Assembly (NCBI GenBank): GCA_036494465.1
Contig: DASXOJ010000250.1
Coordinates: forward strand, 12,283-76,282
DNA: 64,000 nt
DNA from: CAJCJE01 sp036494465
Lineage (GTDB): Bacteria > Actinomycetota > Actinomycetes > Mycobacteriales > Pseudonocardiaceae
Direction of reading: 5' to 3'
Shown: positions 52,122 through 63,386 of the stretch, one piece after another
Layout of the letters: each line of letters starts with the position of its first letter
Numbering within the stretch: position 1 is the stretch's first letter
The notes under the pieces: model-generated
Databases searched by the model: none
Told to the model about the DNA's origin: nothing
What the model saw: the letters and a program-made list of their open reading frames with translations, nothing else
Translations under genes and position numbers: made by a program

Positions 52122-52720
52122 AGCGCCGCGATCCTCTCCGCCGGGAGCGGCCTCGTCCGGATGCCGAACAGCCTGCGGACGAAGCGTTTCAGGCCGTTCA
52201 CTGTCGCTTGCAGACCGATCGCGAAGCCCTGCGCCGGGGCTGACGACGGTGTGGCGCGGTCTTCGCCTTTCGTCCAGCGCGGGATGTCCTCGGCGATGTT
52301 GGCGGCGAAGTTCTGCATGAGGACGTTGGTGACGTCCGCGATCATGCCCCGGCCGAACTGCGCCGCCGCGCCGGAGATCTGCAGGTCCTGTTCGACCTTC
52401 GCGCGCGTGCCGCGCCCGGCCTGGGACAGCGTCGCGGTGATGGCCATGTTGGCCTGGCCGCGGCCTTTCTCGTCCGCGCCTGCCGCGTTGATCACCACCG
52501 TGTGCTTGGCTTCGTCGCGCTTGACGATCTCGACCGTGCCCGCGAACCGCATGGACACCGGGCCCATCTTGGTCGTCACGCGGCCCTTGTAGTTGTCGTC
52601 GTCGATGACCTCGGTCAGTTCGGCGCCGGGCAGATTCGGGGCCATGCGGGGGACGTCGAGCAGGTACTTCCAGACCGTTTCGACGGGCGCGGCCACCTCG
52701 AACTCGCTGTCGATCAGCAT
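52118..52720 (-). CDS. coxG: CoxG-like SRPBCC protein
   Basis: 200 residues. CoxG/SRPBCC core: FEVAAPVETVWKYLLDVPRMAPNLPGAEL, KMGPVSMRFAGTVEIVKRDE, SGAAAQFGRGMIADVTNVLM. After ~150 a linker leads to an amphipathic basic C-terminal helix (GLKRFVRRLFGIRTRPLP) suited to membrane contact. CoxG links aerobic CO dehydrogenase to the membrane and quinone pool. It starts 10 nt after coxL. Confidence 0.87.
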   Translation of the reverse strand: MLIDSEFEVAAPVETVWKYLLDVPRMAPNLPGAELTEVIDDDNYKGRVTTKMGPVSMRFAGTVEIVKRDEAKHTVVINAAGADEKGRGQANMAITATLSQAGRGTRAKVEQDLQISGAAAQFGRGMIADVTNVLMQNFAANIAEDIPRWTKGEDRATPSSAPAQGFAIGLQATVNGLKRFVRRLFGIRTRPLPAERIAAL

Positions 52721-52730
52721 CGTGGCCTCC

Positions 52731-55112
52731 TCAGTCCGTCCGCACCGGTGGCGCGCCGGAGATGTCGTTGCCGGTGTTGATGGCTTCCCACACCCGGTCG
52801 GGCAGCAGCGGCATGTCGATGTTGCGCACGCCGGTGTCGTCCAACGCGTCCAGGACCGCGTTCACGAACGCGGCGGGCCCGCCGACCGCGGCGCACTCGC
52901 CGACGCCCTTGGCGCCGATCGGGTGGTGCGGGCACGGGGTGACCACCTCGTGCAGCTCGAATCCCGGTGTCTCCCAGGCGGTTGGCAGCAGGTAGTCCAT
53001 GTAGTTCGAGCCGACGCAGTTGCCCTCGGCGTCGAACGTGATGAACTGCATGTTGGACATGGCGTACGCCTCGGTGAGACCGCCCATGATCTGCCCTTCG
53101 ACGATCATCGGGTTGATCCGCACCCCGCAGTCGTCGACGGCGACCGTGCGCAACACGTCCCACACTCCCGTTTCCGGGTCGACCTCGACGGTGACCAGAT
53201 AGCAGGCGAACGGCCAGGTCAGGTTGGGTGGGTCGTAGTAGGCGTTGTTCTCGAGGCCGGGCTCCATCCCGTCCGGCATGTTCCCGTACGCCGCCGCCGC
53301 GCACTCCTGGATGCTGACACCGTGCGCGGGGGTGCCGCGCACGTAGAAGCGGCCCAGCTCCCATTCGACGTCCTCTTCGGACACTTCGAGCAGGTGCGCT
53401 GCCAGTTTCCGGGCTTTCGCCCTGACCTTGCGAGCGACCATGGCTACCGCGGCGCCTGCCACCGGTGTCGAACGAGACGCATAGGTGCCCATGCCGAAGG
53501 GAGCGGTGTCAGTGTCGCCTTCTTCGACCACGACGTCAGCCGCCGGAATGCCGAGTTCGTGGCTGACGATCTGCGCCCAGGTCGTTTCGTGGCCTTGGCC
53601 CTGGGATTTCGCGCCGGTCCTGAGCAGCGCTTTGCCGGTGGCGTGGACGCGCAGCTCGGCGGAGTCGAACATCTTGATGCCGAGGATGTCGTATTCGCGG
53701 CTGTTGCCCGCGCCCAGTGGCTCGGTCATCGTGGAGATGCCGAGGCCCAGACGCCTTCCCCGGGCTTTGGCGCGTTCCTTGTCGACGAGGAACTGTTCGT
53801 AGCCGATCGCCTCCAGGCCGACGTCCAGACACTTCTGGTACTGGCCGGAGTCGGTGAGGAAACCGAAGGCGGTGCGGTGCGGGAAGTCGTCGTCCTTGAC
53901 CAGGTTGATCCGGCGGAACTCGGCCGGGTCCATGCCGAGGTCGGCCGCTGCCGCCGCGATCATGCGCTCCTGGAAGAACATCGCCTCGGTGACCCGGAAC
54001 GAGCACCGGTAGGCGACCCCGCCGGGCGCCTTGTTGGTGTACGCGCCGCGCGCGGTGATGTGCCCGTACGGGATGTCGTAGCAGGCGAACGCCGAGTGCA
54101 CGAGGCCGATCTTGAACTTGCTCGGTTGCGCGTCCGAGAAGAACGCGCCCTGGTCGGTTTCGGCGTGGAAGCGGACGCCGAGGATCCTGCCGTCCTTGCG
54201 GATGGCCAGTTCGCCGTTGAAGTACATGTCGCGGGCGAAGCCGGTGGAGATCAGATTGCCGGACTTGTCCTCGACCCACTTGACCGGTTTGCCGCACAGG
54301 ATCGAACAGAGGATCGAGCAGACATAGCCCGGGTAGACCGGGACCTTGTTGCCGAAACCGCCACCGATGTCCGGCGACACGATCCGGATCATGTGCTCGG
54401 GCAGTTCCGCGACCAGCGCGACGGCCGCGCGGATGATGTGCGGGGCCTGCGTTGTCATGTACACGGTGAGCTTGCCGGTCGCCGCGTTGTAGTCGGCGAC
54501 GGAACCGCAGCATTCGATGGGGGACGGGTGCGAACGCGGGTAGTGCAGTTTCAGTTTGGAGACCACGTCCGCTTCGGCGAACACCCGGTCCGTGGCTGCC
54601 TTGTCGCCGACTTCCCACTGGTAGCAGACGTTGTCGGTCTGGCCTTCCTTGTCGTCGCGGATGATCGGCGCGTCGTCGGCGAGTGCCTGTTCCGGGTTGA
54701 CGATCGCGGGCAGCGGCTCGTACTCGACGACGATCGCCTCGCAGCCGTCCTTGGCGATGTACGGGTCATCAGCCACAACGCAGGCGACTTCCTGGCCCTG
54801 GAAGCGGACTTTGTCCGTCGCGAGCACGGCCTGGGTGTCGTAGGAGAGGGTGGGCATCCAGGCCAGGTTGCGCTGCGCGGCCATCTCACCGGTCAGCACC
54901 AGTCGCACACCCGGGATCTGCCACGCCTTGCTGGCGTCGATCGACTTGATCCGCGCGTGCGCGACCGGGCTGCGCAGGATCTCCATGTGCAGCATGCCGG
55001 GCAGCTTGACGTCGTCGACGTAGTTGCCGCGCCCTCGGATGAATCGGTCGTCCTCGACCCGTTTGCGGCTGGCGCCGAGCCCACCGAGCTTGATCTCGTC
55101 GAGCGTTGTCAC
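52731..55112 (-). CDS. coxL: Aerobic CO dehydrogenase large subunit, form I signature (cluster 1)
   Basis: 793 residues, molybdenum hydroxylase catalytic subunit. The Mo/Cu loop is VAYRCSFR with Cys370, identical to the form I CO-dehydrogenase motif AYxCSFR (Cu ligand Cys). Other active-site elements are GGGFGNKVPVYPGYV and the base Glu in GAKGVGE. It binds Mo-MCD and would oxidise CO to CO2 with CoxS and CoxM. Gene order M-S-L is that of form I clusters. Overlaps coxS by 4 nt. Actual CO activity is inferred from the motif. Confidence 0.9.
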   Translation of the reverse strand: MTTLDEIKLGGLGASRKRVEDDRFIRGRGNYVDDVKLPGMLHMEILRSPVAHARIKSIDASKAWQIPGVRLVLTGEMAAQRNLAWMPTLSYDTQAVLATDKVRFQGQEVACVVADDPYIAKDGCEAIVVEYEPLPAIVNPEQALADDAPIIRDDKEGQTDNVCYQWEVGDKAATDRVFAEADVVSKLKLHYPRSHPSPIECCGSVADYNAATGKLTVYMTTQAPHIIRAAVALVAELPEHMIRIVSPDIGGGFGNKVPVYPGYVCSILCSILCGKPVKWVEDKSGNLISTGFARDMYFNGELAIRKDGRILGVRFHAETDQGAFFSDAQPSKFKIGLVHSAFACYDIPYGHITARGAYTNKAPGGVAYRCSFRVTEAMFFQERMIAAAAADLGMDPAEFRRINLVKDDDFPHRTAFGFLTDSGQYQKCLDVGLEAIGYEQFLVDKERAKARGRRLGLGISTMTEPLGAGNSREYDILGIKMFDSAELRVHATGKALLRTGAKSQGQGHETTWAQIVSHELGIPAADVVVEEGDTDTAPFGMGTYASRSTPVAGAAVAMVARKVRAKARKLAAHLLEVSEEDVEWELGRFYVRGTPAHGVSIQECAAAAYGNMPDGMEPGLENNAYYDPPNLTWPFACYLVTVEVDPETGVWDVLRTVAVDDCGVRINPMIVEGQIMGGLTEAYAMSNMQFITFDAEGNCVGSNYMDYLLPTAWETPGFELHEVVTPCPHHPIGAKGVGECAAVGGPAAFVNAVLDALDDTGVRNIDMPLLPDRVWEAINTGNDISGAPPVRTD

Positions 55113-55636
55113 ACCGACTCACCTCGCATCTTGGCCGCAGCCCACAACACGGCCTTCACGATGTTCTGATAACCCGTGCACCGGCACAGATTCCCCGACA
55201 ACGCCCAGCGCACGTCGTCCTCCGTCGGGTTCGGATTGCGTTCCAGCAGGGCGGTCGCGCTGATCATCATGCCGGGTGTGCAGTAGCCGCACTGCAAACC
55301 GTGTTCCTGCCGGAACCCTTCCTGTACCGGGTTCAACTCACTGCGGGTCGCCAATCCCTCGACGGTTCGCACGTCGCGCCCGTCGGTCTGCACCGCTAGC
55401 ATCGTGCACGACTTGATCGGCCGACCGTCCACAAGCACCGTGCACGCACCGCAGTTCGTGGTGTCGCAGCCGATGTGCGTGCCGGTCAGGCCGAGCCCCT
55501 CGCGGAGCAGATGCACCAGCAGCACGCGCGGCTCGACGACCACCTTGCGGCGCTCGTCGTTCACGGTCACCGTGATCAGCTGTTCCGGGACCTCTTTCTC
55601 GGTCTGCGTGACCTGTGTTCCGCCGTAACCAGCCAT
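55109..55636 (-). CDS. coxS: CO dehydrogenase small [2Fe-2S] subunit (cluster 1)
   Basis: 175 residues. Plant-type ferredoxin cluster GCDTTNCGACTVLVDG...C and C-terminal cluster CGYCTPGMM...CRCTGY, eight Cys in total. Passes electrons from the Mo centre to CoxM FAD. The start shares one base with the coxM stop (TGATG). Confidence 0.92.
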   Translation of the reverse strand: MAGYGGTQVTQTEKEVPEQLITVTVNDERRKVVVEPRVLLVHLLREGLGLTGTHIGCDTTNCGACTVLVDGRPIKSCTMLAVQTDGRDVRTVEGLATRSELNPVQEGFRQEHGLQCGYCTPGMMISATALLERNPNPTEDDVRWALSGNLCRCTGYQNIVKAVLWAAAKMRGESV

Positions 55637-56514
55637 CAGGCCGCCACCTCCGAAGTCTGTGCGCTGCTCGCGCCGAGCAGGCGCGCCACGAACGTCGCCA
55701 CCACTTGCCGCTTGTAGGCCGCACTGCCGCGATGGTCGCTGCGCGGGTGCGCCGCCTGGGCAGCCAGTCCAGCCGCCTCGTTGATCGCGACGGGGTCCAG
55801 CCTGCTGCCGACCAGCATCCGCTCGGCGGCCTCCGCGCTGATGTTGCTGGGGCCGACTCCGGTCAACGCGATCCCGGCGCGGGTGACCGTGCCGCCCGAG
55901 GATTCGACCGCGACCGCGACGCCGACCGTGGCGAAATCGCCGACCCGCCGTTCGAGTTTCAGATAGCCGCCGATGGTGTCGCCGTGCGCGGCCGGAATGC
56001 GCGCTTCGATGGCGATTTCACCTGGCAGCAGGGCATTCTGGAAGGGGCCGAGCACGAAGTCGGCCATCGGGATCGTCCGTTTTCCGCGCGGGCCGAGAGC
56101 GACGATGCTGCCGTTGAGCGCCAACAGGACCGATGCCCAGTCGCCCTGCGGATCCGCGTGGCAGATGGAACCGATGAGGGTGCCTCGGTTGCGCACGATC
56201 GGGTCGGCGATCAGCGGGGCCGCCGCGGCCATGGTCGGCTGGTGTTCCGGTAGCAGTTCGGAGAATTCCAGGTCGACGTGCCTGCACAGCGCGCCCACCG
56301 CGAGCGTGCCGTCGGCTTCGCGGCGGTGGTAGTCCAGGCCGGGCACGGTGTTCAGGTCGACGAGTAGTTCCGGCGACGCGAAACGCAGCTTCATCATCGG
56401 CACCAGGCTCTGCCCGCCTGCGAGGATCTTCGCGCCGTCACCGTATCGATCGAGCGCGGCGATGGCTTCGTCCAGTGATTTCGGTGCCAGGTAACGGAAT
56501 CGGGAGGGGTACAT
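55636..56514 (-). CDS. coxM: CO dehydrogenase medium FAD subunit (cluster 1)
   Basis: 292 residues. FAD-binding motifs AGGQSLVPMMKLR and TLIGSICHADPQGD, followed by the CO_deh_flav C-terminal domain. ATG 56514 is 2 nt after the 94-residue ORF stop; the frame is open further upstream but without similarity. Confidence 0.9.
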   Translation of the reverse strand: MYPSRFRYLAPKSLDEAIAALDRYGDGAKILAGGQSLVPMMKLRFASPELLVDLNTVPGLDYHRREADGTLAVGALCRHVDLEFSELLPEHQPTMAAAAPLIADPIVRNRGTLIGSICHADPQGDWASVLLALNGSIVALGPRGKRTIPMADFVLGPFQNALLPGEIAIEARIPAAHGDTIGGYLKLERRVGDFATVGVAVAVESSGGTVTRAGIALTGVGPSNISAEAAERMLVGSRLDPVAINEAAGLAAQAAHPRSDHRGSAAYKRQVVATFVARLLGASSAQTSEVAA

Positions 56515-56516
56515 GC

Positions 56517-56801
56517 TCAGTCCTCCTCGTCGGTGTCCGCGACGGCAATGGGCAGACCCTCGTCGTCCGGATCCGGACGGGGTTGCTGGTGCGGCGGCCA
56601 CGGTCCGGGCACTGGTTGGCTGGCGACCTTCAACCAGCCGACCACCTCCGGCCACGCCCAGATGGTTGGACTCGTACCGGTTTTGGGGGCGTTTTCGATC
56701 AGTTCGTAGATGCGCGGATTACCTCTGCGCCCCGGAGCGTCCTCGGCCATCTGGTCATGATCGGCAGTGACCCAGGTCACCCGCAATGAGCGGGTAACCA
56801 T
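56517..56801 (-). CDS. Hypothetical 94-residue protein between lysR and coxM
   Basis: 94 residues. Central GNPRIYELIENAPKTGTSP followed by IWAWPEVVGWLKV recalls small AlpA/excisionase-like DNA-binding proteins, but the match is weak. The C-terminus is acidic (DTDEED). It lies 12 nt after lysR and 2 nt before coxM, in the same direction. A CGATAAG element (56807-56813, minus) is just upstream. Confidence 0.5.
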   Translation of the reverse strand: MVTRSLRVTWVTADHDQMAEDAPGRRGNPRIYELIENAPKTGTSPTIWAWPEVVGWLKVASQPVPGPWPPHQQPRPDPDDEGLPIAVADTDEED

Positions 56802-56813
56802 TTGCTTATCGGC

Positions 56814-57761
56814 TCAGCTCCACAGGGTCACGTAAACCGGCGGGCGGAATTTGGATGGTGGCACACCGGCACCTGGTTCGCGCATCACGCGCAGCGCGGT
56901 CGCGGTGGACATCCAGTGCCGGAACGATTCCGCGGCGATCGACCTGCGCTCCGGTACCAATGTGGTCAGATACCAACTCGCTTCGGCGGGCGTCGCTGGC
57001 GTGGTCACTGTGCGCAGTTCGCCACGTCGCAATCGGGCACTGACCAAATGGGCCGGTGCCACCGCGACACCAGCGCCATCGGCCGCTGCCGCAAGCGCGG
57101 CGGTCTGACTCGGAAACATCCGCATCCGCGATTCGCCGATATGTAGTCGCGACAACAATCGGCCGCAATCGCTCGCTGGATCGGTGCCGGACGAGTCGAC
57201 GAGCCACGACCACTGCGCGGGCACGCCTGCCAACCGGGTGCCACCGGCCGCGACCACGACGAGCTGCGCGCGGAACACCGGCTCGCTGATCAGTTCCAGG
57301 TTCTTGTCCAGGCCCAGGTTCGGGCCGAGCGCGACATCGGCGAACCGGTTGGCCAGCAGCACCGGCATCTCTTCCGTCTCGGCGACCCCGACCGACGTGT
57401 CGATTCGCCGGCCCTGTCGTTCGGCGAACGCGTTGGCCAGCGGCGAGGCCACGAACTCCATGACCGTGCCGGAGGCGACGATCCGCAATTCCTCCGGCGC
57501 GCCCTTGCCCGCGCGGACGGCGGCTTCCGCGTCCGCGCCGAGCGCGACCATCTGGGTGGCGATCGGCAGCAGCCGGTTGCCCGCGCTGGTCAACCGCATG
57601 GTCGGCCCGATCCGTTCGACGAGCTGGTCGCCGAACTGCTGGCGCAACGCGGCGAGCGCCTGGGACACCGCGGGTTCGCTCACGCCCAGCGCGCTGGCCG
57701 CGGCTTTCACCGAGCCGAGCTTGGCGACGAGGACGAACGTGCTCAACTGGGTCAGCGTCAT
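56814..57761 (-). CDS. LysR-family regulator of the cox clusters
   Basis: 315 residues. N-terminal HTH TQLSTFVLVAKLGSVKAAASALGVSEPAVSQALAAL and a periplasmic-binding-like effector domain (EELRIVASGTVMEFV). Position between two divergent coxMSL sets, and a palindrome at 58677-58692, suggest it regulates both. Overlaps the aph stop by 4 nt (ATGA). Confidence 0.85.
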   Translation of the reverse strand: MTLTQLSTFVLVAKLGSVKAAASALGVSEPAVSQALAALRQQFGDQLVERIGPTMRLTSAGNRLLPIATQMVALGADAEAAVRAGKGAPEELRIVASGTVMEFVASPLANAFAERQGRRIDTSVGVAETEEMPVLLANRFADVALGPNLGLDKNLELISEPVFRAQLVVVAAGGTRLAGVPAQWSWLVDSSGTDPASDCGRLLSRLHIGESRMRMFPSQTAALAAAADGAGVAVAPAHLVSARLRRGELRTVTTPATPAEASWYLTTLVPERRSIAAESFRHWMSTATALRVMREPGAGVPPSKFRPPVYVTLWS

Positions 57762-58630
57762 GGCGGCTCCGGGGCGGTGAAGAGGGCGGTGGCCTGCTCG
57801 GCGATCCGCTCGGCGTGGCGATCCAGGAACCGCAACGAGCCCGCCACCTCGGCAGCGGATTTGCGGCCGTGCGCGGCCGACCAGCAGTCGATCAGCAGCG
57901 GTCGCGCCTTGATCGCGCCGGCCAGCCGGGCCAGCTCGCCGGGTTCGAGGGTGACGTGGCGACGGTAGCGGGTAGCGACGATGTCGAGAAGTTTCGGGCT
58001 GCGCATCCCCGCTGCCCACAACAGGAATCCCAACGACCACAGTCGCGGCCCGCGCCCCGACCCGGCCCAGTCGACGATGACCACGTTGCCCTCGGCGGTG
58101 GTGATCGCATTGGCGGGCACGAAGTCCGGGTGCACGAAGGCGTGCGGCAGGTCCGCGCAGTCGTCCAGTTCGCACACCTCCGCGATGAGCCGGTGGTCGT
58201 CGAGCAGTGCGATGGCCGCCGCGATCTCGTCGGCAGGCGTACCAGACGCGAGATGATGCCACGCCCCACCCGGTCGCAATTCTGCGCCGTCGCGCGCGTG
58301 CAGCCTGCCCAGCAACGCACCCAGGTAGGCGAACGTGCGTCCAGGCTTGTTCGCTGGGACGCCCTCGACGAAGTTGGTGACCAGCACCGCGCATCCGGCG
58401 AATTCGGACACCGGCTCGTCGTGCGCGCGGCGTTCGGCGGGAAAGCCGCCGTCTTCGAGCTTGCGCAGGATCTCCGCGTCGCCGTGGGCATCGCCCAGCG
58501 AGCGCGTTTCGGGGAACACCCGCGCCACCCAGTTCGGGCCGTCGACGCGATACACGCAGGTGTCCAGTTCGGCCAGTCCCGTCACCCGGATGCCGTAACA
58601 GTCGGTGAGATGGCCAGCCAGTCCGTCCAC
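57758..58630 (-). CDS. APH-family phosphotransferase
   Basis: 290 residues from GTG 58630 (a TTG at 58648 is possible). Kinase-like core: LHARDGAELRP, catalytic HPDFVPANAI (HxDxxxxN) and metal-binding IVDWAGSG. A small-molecule kinase relative of aminoglycoside phosphotransferases; its role beside cox genes is unclear. First gene of the minus-strand cox unit. Confidence 0.75.
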   Translation of the reverse strand: MDGLAGHLTDCYGIRVTGLAELDTCVYRVDGPNWVARVFPETRSLGDAHGDAEILRKLEDGGFPAERRAHDEPVSEFAGCAVLVTNFVEGVPANKPGRTFAYLGALLGRLHARDGAELRPGGAWHHLASGTPADEIAAAIALLDDHRLIAEVCELDDCADLPHAFVHPDFVPANAITTAEGNVVIVDWAGSGRGPRLWSLGFLLWAAGMRSPKLLDIVATRYRRHVTLEPGELARLAGAIKARPLLIDCWSAAHGRKSAAEVAGSLRFLDRHAERIAEQATALFTAPEPP

Positions 58631-58676
58631 CCGCCCAGAATCGCACAACGCCGAAAGAATCGCCCTGATCGGCTCG

Positions 58677-58692
58677 ATAAGTGTTTACTTAT
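58677..58692. promoter_or_regulatory. LysR-type palindrome between the divergent cox units
   Basis: ATAAGT-GTTT-ACTTAT, perfect 6-bp arms with T-N11-A geometry inside. It lies 47 bp from the aph start and 59 bp from coxM2, in the only intergenic gap between the two cox transcription units. Confidence 0.7.
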
Positions 58693-58750
58693 GGCCACGT
58701 TGTGTGCAGGGCATCGCCACGAAGAACATGGTTTCCACCAGGGAGGGCGT

Positions 58751-59617
58751 ATGCAGGTACCCGCCTCGTTCCAGTACAGGAAGGCGACGAGCATCGACGA
58801 AGCACTCGCGTTGCTCGCGCGGTACGGTCCGGAGTCCCGCGTGCTCGCCGGTGGTCACAGCCTGCTGCCGATGATGAAACTGCGCCTTGCCCATCCCGAA
58901 GCCCTGATCGACATCAACGAATGCACCGAGATCGCCGGGATCCGCGTCGACGAGACGGGTATCGGCATCGGCGCGATGGCCAGACACGCGGACGTGCTGG
59001 CTTCGTCGGTGATCGGCGAACAATTCCCGATCCTGCACGACGCCGAACGCGTGATCGCCGATCCGATCGTGCGCAACCGCGGCACGGTCGGTGGCTCGCT
59101 GTGTCAGGCCGACCCGTCCGAGGACCTCTCTGCCGCGTTCGCCGCGCTGCGCGCCGAACTGCTGGTGCGCGGCCCGGACGGTACGCGCACGATTCCGGTG
59201 CGCGAGTTCTTCGTCGGCCCGTACCAGACCGCGTTGGCGGATGGTGAGATCCTGCTGGAGATCCGGCTCCCTCGGCACGCACCGACCAGCGCGTACCTGA
59301 AGGTGGACCGGAAGGTGGGGGACTGGGCGGTCGCCGCGGCGGGCGCGGTGCTGGACATTGCCGACGACGTCATCGCCGAGGTCGGCATCGGGCTTACCGC
59401 GGTCGGCGCCCGTGGGTTCGTCGCCGAGGAGGCCGAGGACTTTCTGCGTGGTGGCCCGGCGAGCGAGGAGCGGTTCGTCGAGGCGGGCCGGATCGCCGCC
59501 GAGCACTGCGCACCGGTGGCCGATCAGCGTGGGCCGGTCGATTTCAAACGGCACCTCGCCGGTGAACTGACCACCCGCGCCCTGCGCGGTGCTGATGGTC
59601 TTGGGCAGGTGGGCTGA
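58751..59617 (+). CDS. coxM: CO dehydrogenase medium FAD subunit (cluster 2)
   Basis: 288 residues. AGGHSLLPMMKLR and TVGGSLCQADPSED are the FAD motifs. ATG 58751 follows GGGAGG. The stop is fused to the coxS2 start (TGATG). Homologous to, but clearly diverged from, cluster 1 CoxM. Confidence 0.9.
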   Translation: MQVPASFQYRKATSIDEALALLARYGPESRVLAGGHSLLPMMKLRLAHPEALIDINECTEIAGIRVDETGIGIGAMARHADVLASSVIGEQFPILHDAERVIADPIVRNRGTVGGSLCQADPSEDLSAAFAALRAELLVRGPDGTRTIPVREFFVGPYQTALADGEILLEIRLPRHAPTSAYLKVDRKVGDWAVAAAGAVLDIADDVIAEVGIGLTAVGARGFVAEEAEDFLRGGPASEERFVEAGRIAAEHCAPVADQRGPVDFKRHLAGELTTRALRGADGLGQVG

Positions 59618-60068
59618 TGCAGATCACCGTCTACGTGAACGGCGCCGAGCACATTCGCGACGTCGAACCGCGCCTGCTGCTGGTGCATTTCCTGCGCCAG
59701 GAACTCGGCCTCACCGGCACGCACTGGGGCTGCGACACGTCCAACTGCGGCGCCTGCGTCGTGCACCTGGACGGAGTGGCTGTCAAGTCGTGCACGGTGC
59801 TCGCGGTGATGGCCGACGGGCACGACGTGCGCACCGTTGAGGGCCTTGCCAATGGCGGCGAGCTCGATCCGGTGCAGCAGGGGTTCATGGCATGCCACGG
59901 TGTGCAGTGCGGGTTCTGCACGTCCGGCATGATGATGACCGCGCGCTGGCTGCTGGACAACAATCCCGATCCGTCCGAACAGGACATCCGCGAGGCCATT
60001 TCCGGGCAACTGTGCCGGTGCACCGGTTACGCGAACATCGTCCGGTCCGTGCAGTGGGCGGCGCAGCA

Positions 60069-60072
<4 letters not shown>
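59617..60072 (+). CDS. coxS: CO dehydrogenase small [2Fe-2S] subunit (cluster 2)
   Basis: 151 residues, shorter at the N-terminus than cluster 1. GCDTSNCGACVVHLDG...C and CGFCTSGMM...CRCTGY hold both [2Fe-2S] centres. Overlaps coxL2 by 4 nt. Confidence 0.92.
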
Positions 60073-62420
<2,348 letters not shown>

Positions 62421-62430
62421 GAGGTGCCCC

Positions 62431-63327
62431 GTGAACGACGTGCTCGCCAGAGCCGAAGACCTGCACGCGGACCGCATGCCGTTCGTGCTGGCCACGGTGG
62501 TTCGCGCGGAACGGCCGACCAGCGCCAAACCGGGCGACCGCGCCCTCATCCTGCCGGACGGCACCATGGAGGGCTTCGTCGGCGGCAGCTGCGCCGCCTC
62601 CACCGTGCGCGTGCAGGGCCTGCGCCTGTTGCGCACCGGTGAGTCCACCCTGCTGCGCATCACGCCGACCGCCACCGACGAAACGGTCAGCGAAGGTCTG
62701 GTCACGGTCGGGAATCCGTGCCTGTCCGGTGGGTCGCTGGACATCTTCCTGGAAGCCATGCTCCCGCCCACCCTGGTCTATGTGGTCGGCGAGGCACCGG
62801 TGGCGCGATCGCTGGTGGCGGTCGGCACCGCGCTCGGTCACGAGGTCCGCCAGCTCGCCGAAGGCGCGGACGCCGCGCTGCCCGCCGACGTGACCGCGTT
62901 GATCGTGGCCTCGCACGGTCGCGACGAGGAAGCCATGCTCACCGCAGCGCTGCGCGCCGACATTCCGTACGTCGGGCTGGTCGCCAGCCGCAAGCGCGGC
63001 AGCGCGGTACTTGCCTCGCTCGACCTCACCGAAGCGCAGCGCGCCCGCGTGCACACCCCCGCCGGTCTGGACATCGGCGCGCGCACCGCACCCGAGGTCG
63101 CGCTGTCCGTCTACACCGAACTGATCGCCGAACGCCGCCACCACGACCTGCCCACCTTCGACACCCGTGCCCCCGCGAGCACCGAGGCCCTCGACCCGGT
63201 CTGCGGCATGACGGTCGCCGTCGGGGAGGCCGCGTTGTCCGTGCGCGATGGCGACGAAGTCCGGTACTTCTGCGGTCCCGGTTGCCTGCACGCGTTCGCG
63301 GACAACCCGGACCGCTACCGCGACTGA
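62431..63327 (+). CDS. XdhC/CoxF-like maturation protein fused to a YHS domain
   Basis: 298 residues. N-terminal XdhC_CoxI domain (PFVLATVVRAERPTSAKPGDRAL, GFVGGSC) and Rossmann part (PPTLVYVVGEAPVARSLVAVG, YVGLVASRKRG). Residues ~250-298 are a YHS metal-binding domain (DPVCGMTV, YFCGPGCLHAF). XdhC-type proteins bind and modify MCD for insertion into molybdenum hydroxylases; the YHS part may bind copper or another metal. GTG 62431 follows GAGAGGTG. Confidence 0.85.
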   Translation: MNDVLARAEDLHADRMPFVLATVVRAERPTSAKPGDRALILPDGTMEGFVGGSCAASTVRVQGLRLLRTGESTLLRITPTATDETVSEGLVTVGNPCLSGGSLDIFLEAMLPPTLVYVVGEAPVARSLVAVGTALGHEVRQLAEGADAALPADVTALIVASHGRDEEAMLTAALRADIPYVGLVASRKRGSAVLASLDLTEAQRARVHTPAGLDIGARTAPEVALSVYTELIAERRHHDLPTFDTRAPASTEALDPVCGMTVAVGEAALSVRDGDEVRYFCGPGCLHAFADNPDRYRD

Positions 63328-63386
63328 GGCTTGTTCGCTACGGTTGCCGGCGCACTTGCGGGCCCGCAATCGAAAGGCTGTGTCAG

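Noticed and set aside
52118..52720. CoxG-like gene as a polyketide cyclase
   Set aside because: SRPBCC fold is shared, but the position right after coxL and the basic amphipathic C-terminus fit CoxG.
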